Below are positions 63,341 through 64,000 of a stretch of 64,000 nucleotides of DNA, in pieces. How positions within the stretch are numbered: the first letter of the stretch is position 1; every line of letters starts with the position of its first letter. Both the position numbers and the translations under genes were made by a program. Source of the stretch: Paenarthrobacter nitroguajacolicus (GTDB lineage: Bacteria; Actinomycetota; Actinomycetes; Actinomycetales; Micrococcaceae). The stretch covers positions 1-64,000 of the forward strand of contig NZ_VNFK01000008.1 of NCBI RefSeq assembly GCF_007786235.1, written 5' to 3'. The notes beneath the pieces are model-generated. The model worked only from the letters and a program-made list of their open reading frames with translations. It was not told where the DNA came from and did not search any database.

Positions 63341-64000
63341 AGGATTCTTCCCCCTGCCAGAAGAAAACCATGCCAACGAGAAGCGCACCAAAGGCCCAAA
63401 CGCTGAGTGTCGCCCATGACTGCCACGTCGGAGGTTGTGCGTAGAGGACACAGTTGCGGATAATGTCAATCACGTTGAAGAGCGGATTTAGCTTCATGAT
63501 CGCCAATATGTCCGGGTGCGTGACAAATCTCTCGTAGGAGTAGAAGATAGCGGAGCCATACATCCAGGCCCGCATGAAAAACGGCAGCAAGTGCGTCGCA
63601 TCATGCACGCGGGAGATGACGCGCGCCAGGATTAGCCCCACACCCAAGTTGAAGATGGCCTGCAGCATTACGGCTGGAATAATCATGAACCACAACCAGG
63701 TGATCTTTTCCACTGGTGGAATCAGAGTGATGATCAGGAGCATGGCGAGAATCAGCGGGACGTTCGACATCATCTCACGGATGTTGACCCCAATAGGAAG
63801 CGTTGCCCGCGGGAAGTTGAAGGCTTGGACTACGGCTTTGTTGCTATGGATCGATCTCGCGCCGCTTGTTATGGCGCCAGACGTCCCCTGGAAGATGAAG
63901 ATGCCAATAACCAAGTAACCAACGTAATTCTCGATGCCATGACCGGTTTGGAGCAGCAGTCCAAAAATCACAAAGTAAGTAAGACCGTTGAAGATGGGGT
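63327..64000 (-). CDS. Polysaccharide ABC exporter permease (Wzm/TagG-like), 5' end outside window
   Basis: At least 224 residues continue past the right edge. The ABC-2 pattern is clear: a first visible helix (VGYLVIGIFIFQGTSGAI), then SIHSNKAVVQAFNFPRATLPIG, the amphipathic region before the central helices in Wzm/TagG, then MSNVPLILAMLLIITLIP and ARVISRVHDATHLLPFFMRAWMY and MKLNPLFNVIDIIRNCVLY near the end. It is the partner of the ATPase at 62450-63340. Confidence 0.9.
   Translation of the reverse strand, partial: PIFNGLTYFVIFGLLLQTGHGIENYVGYLVIGIFIFQGTSGAITSGARSIHSNKAVVQAFNFPRATLPIGVNIREMMSNVPLILAMLLIITLIPPVEKITWLWFMIIPAVMLQAIFNLGVGLILARVISRVHDATHLLPFFMRAWMYGSAIFYSYERFVTHPDILAIMKLNPLFNVIDIIRNCVLYAQPPTWQSWATLSVWAFGALLVGMVFFWQGEESYGRG

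Overview
This is high-GC DNA with actinobacterial habits: GTG and TTG starts, ATGA stop/start overlaps, leaderless promoters of the TANNNT-N6-ATG type, and an F420-free menaquinone pathway of the mycobacterial/Arthrobacter kind. Gene content (sulfonate uptake beside a CysNDH-Sir block, men genes in the order menF/menG/menJ/polyprenyl synthase, a bkd operon with divergent Lrp regulator, DUF2510 and AbiEi-like orphans, sortase-type surface proteins) suggests a soil Micrococcaceae, most likely Arthrobacter or Paenarthrobacter. The genus is an inference. I found no rRNA, tRNA, CRISPR array, transposase or replication origin.

1-8.3 kb is sulfur metabolism: a sulfonate-type binding protein (cut by the window edge), homocysteine S-methyltransferase, and a tightly coupled minus-strand operon sir-cysH-cysD-cysN that takes sulfate to sulfide, with a CbiX-type chelatase for siroheme just upstream. 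A foreign-looking two-membrane-segment gene (737-1378) sits between mmuM and the binding protein, next to a relic of an mmuM 3' end. 8.3-10.7 kb holds a TRIC-like channel, a SUKH-like protein, two long palindromes and an AbiEi-like gene broken by a stop. 10.8-24.6 kb is mostly menaquinone synthesis (polyprenyl synthase, menJ, menG, menF, menD, menC), interrupted by a polar amino acid ABC transporter, a palindrome-flanked AbiEi-like nuclease gene, an inverted array of 32-bp repeats and a PhoX phosphatase.

24.6-32 kb contains two small conserved proteins and a sucrose/fructan module: a LacI regulator, GH32 hydrolase and three-gene ABC importer, tied together by matching CTAACACGTGTTAG-type operators. 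32-37 kb is a mixed stretch (PAP2 phosphatase, acyltransferase, alpha/beta hydrolase, MFS transporter). 37.1-41.4 kb encodes three secreted low-complexity or duplicated surface proteins, one with six chaplin-like, cysteine-free repeats and a sortase-type C-terminus. 41.5-47.6 kb has an MBL hydrolase, the bkd complex (E1a, E1b, E2), its Lrp-family regulator and a YdcF protein.

47.8-64 kb is a cell-surface polysaccharide locus with visibly lower GC in its middle: a secreted DUF4434-like protein, UDP-GlcNAc 2-epimerase (wecB), a DUF6270-like protein, an alpha/beta hydrolase paralogue, a 1,810-residue fusion (FkbM methyltransferase, long coiled coil, CgeB-like GT, degenerate GT2, beta-sandwich, GT4), UDP-ManNAc dehydrogenase (wecC), a CgeB-GT2 fusion and a Wzt/Wzm-type ABC exporter. 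WecB plus WecC points to ManNAcA in the polymer. This locus, above all the giant fusion and its half-sized paralogue, is the best candidate for undescribed biology here.
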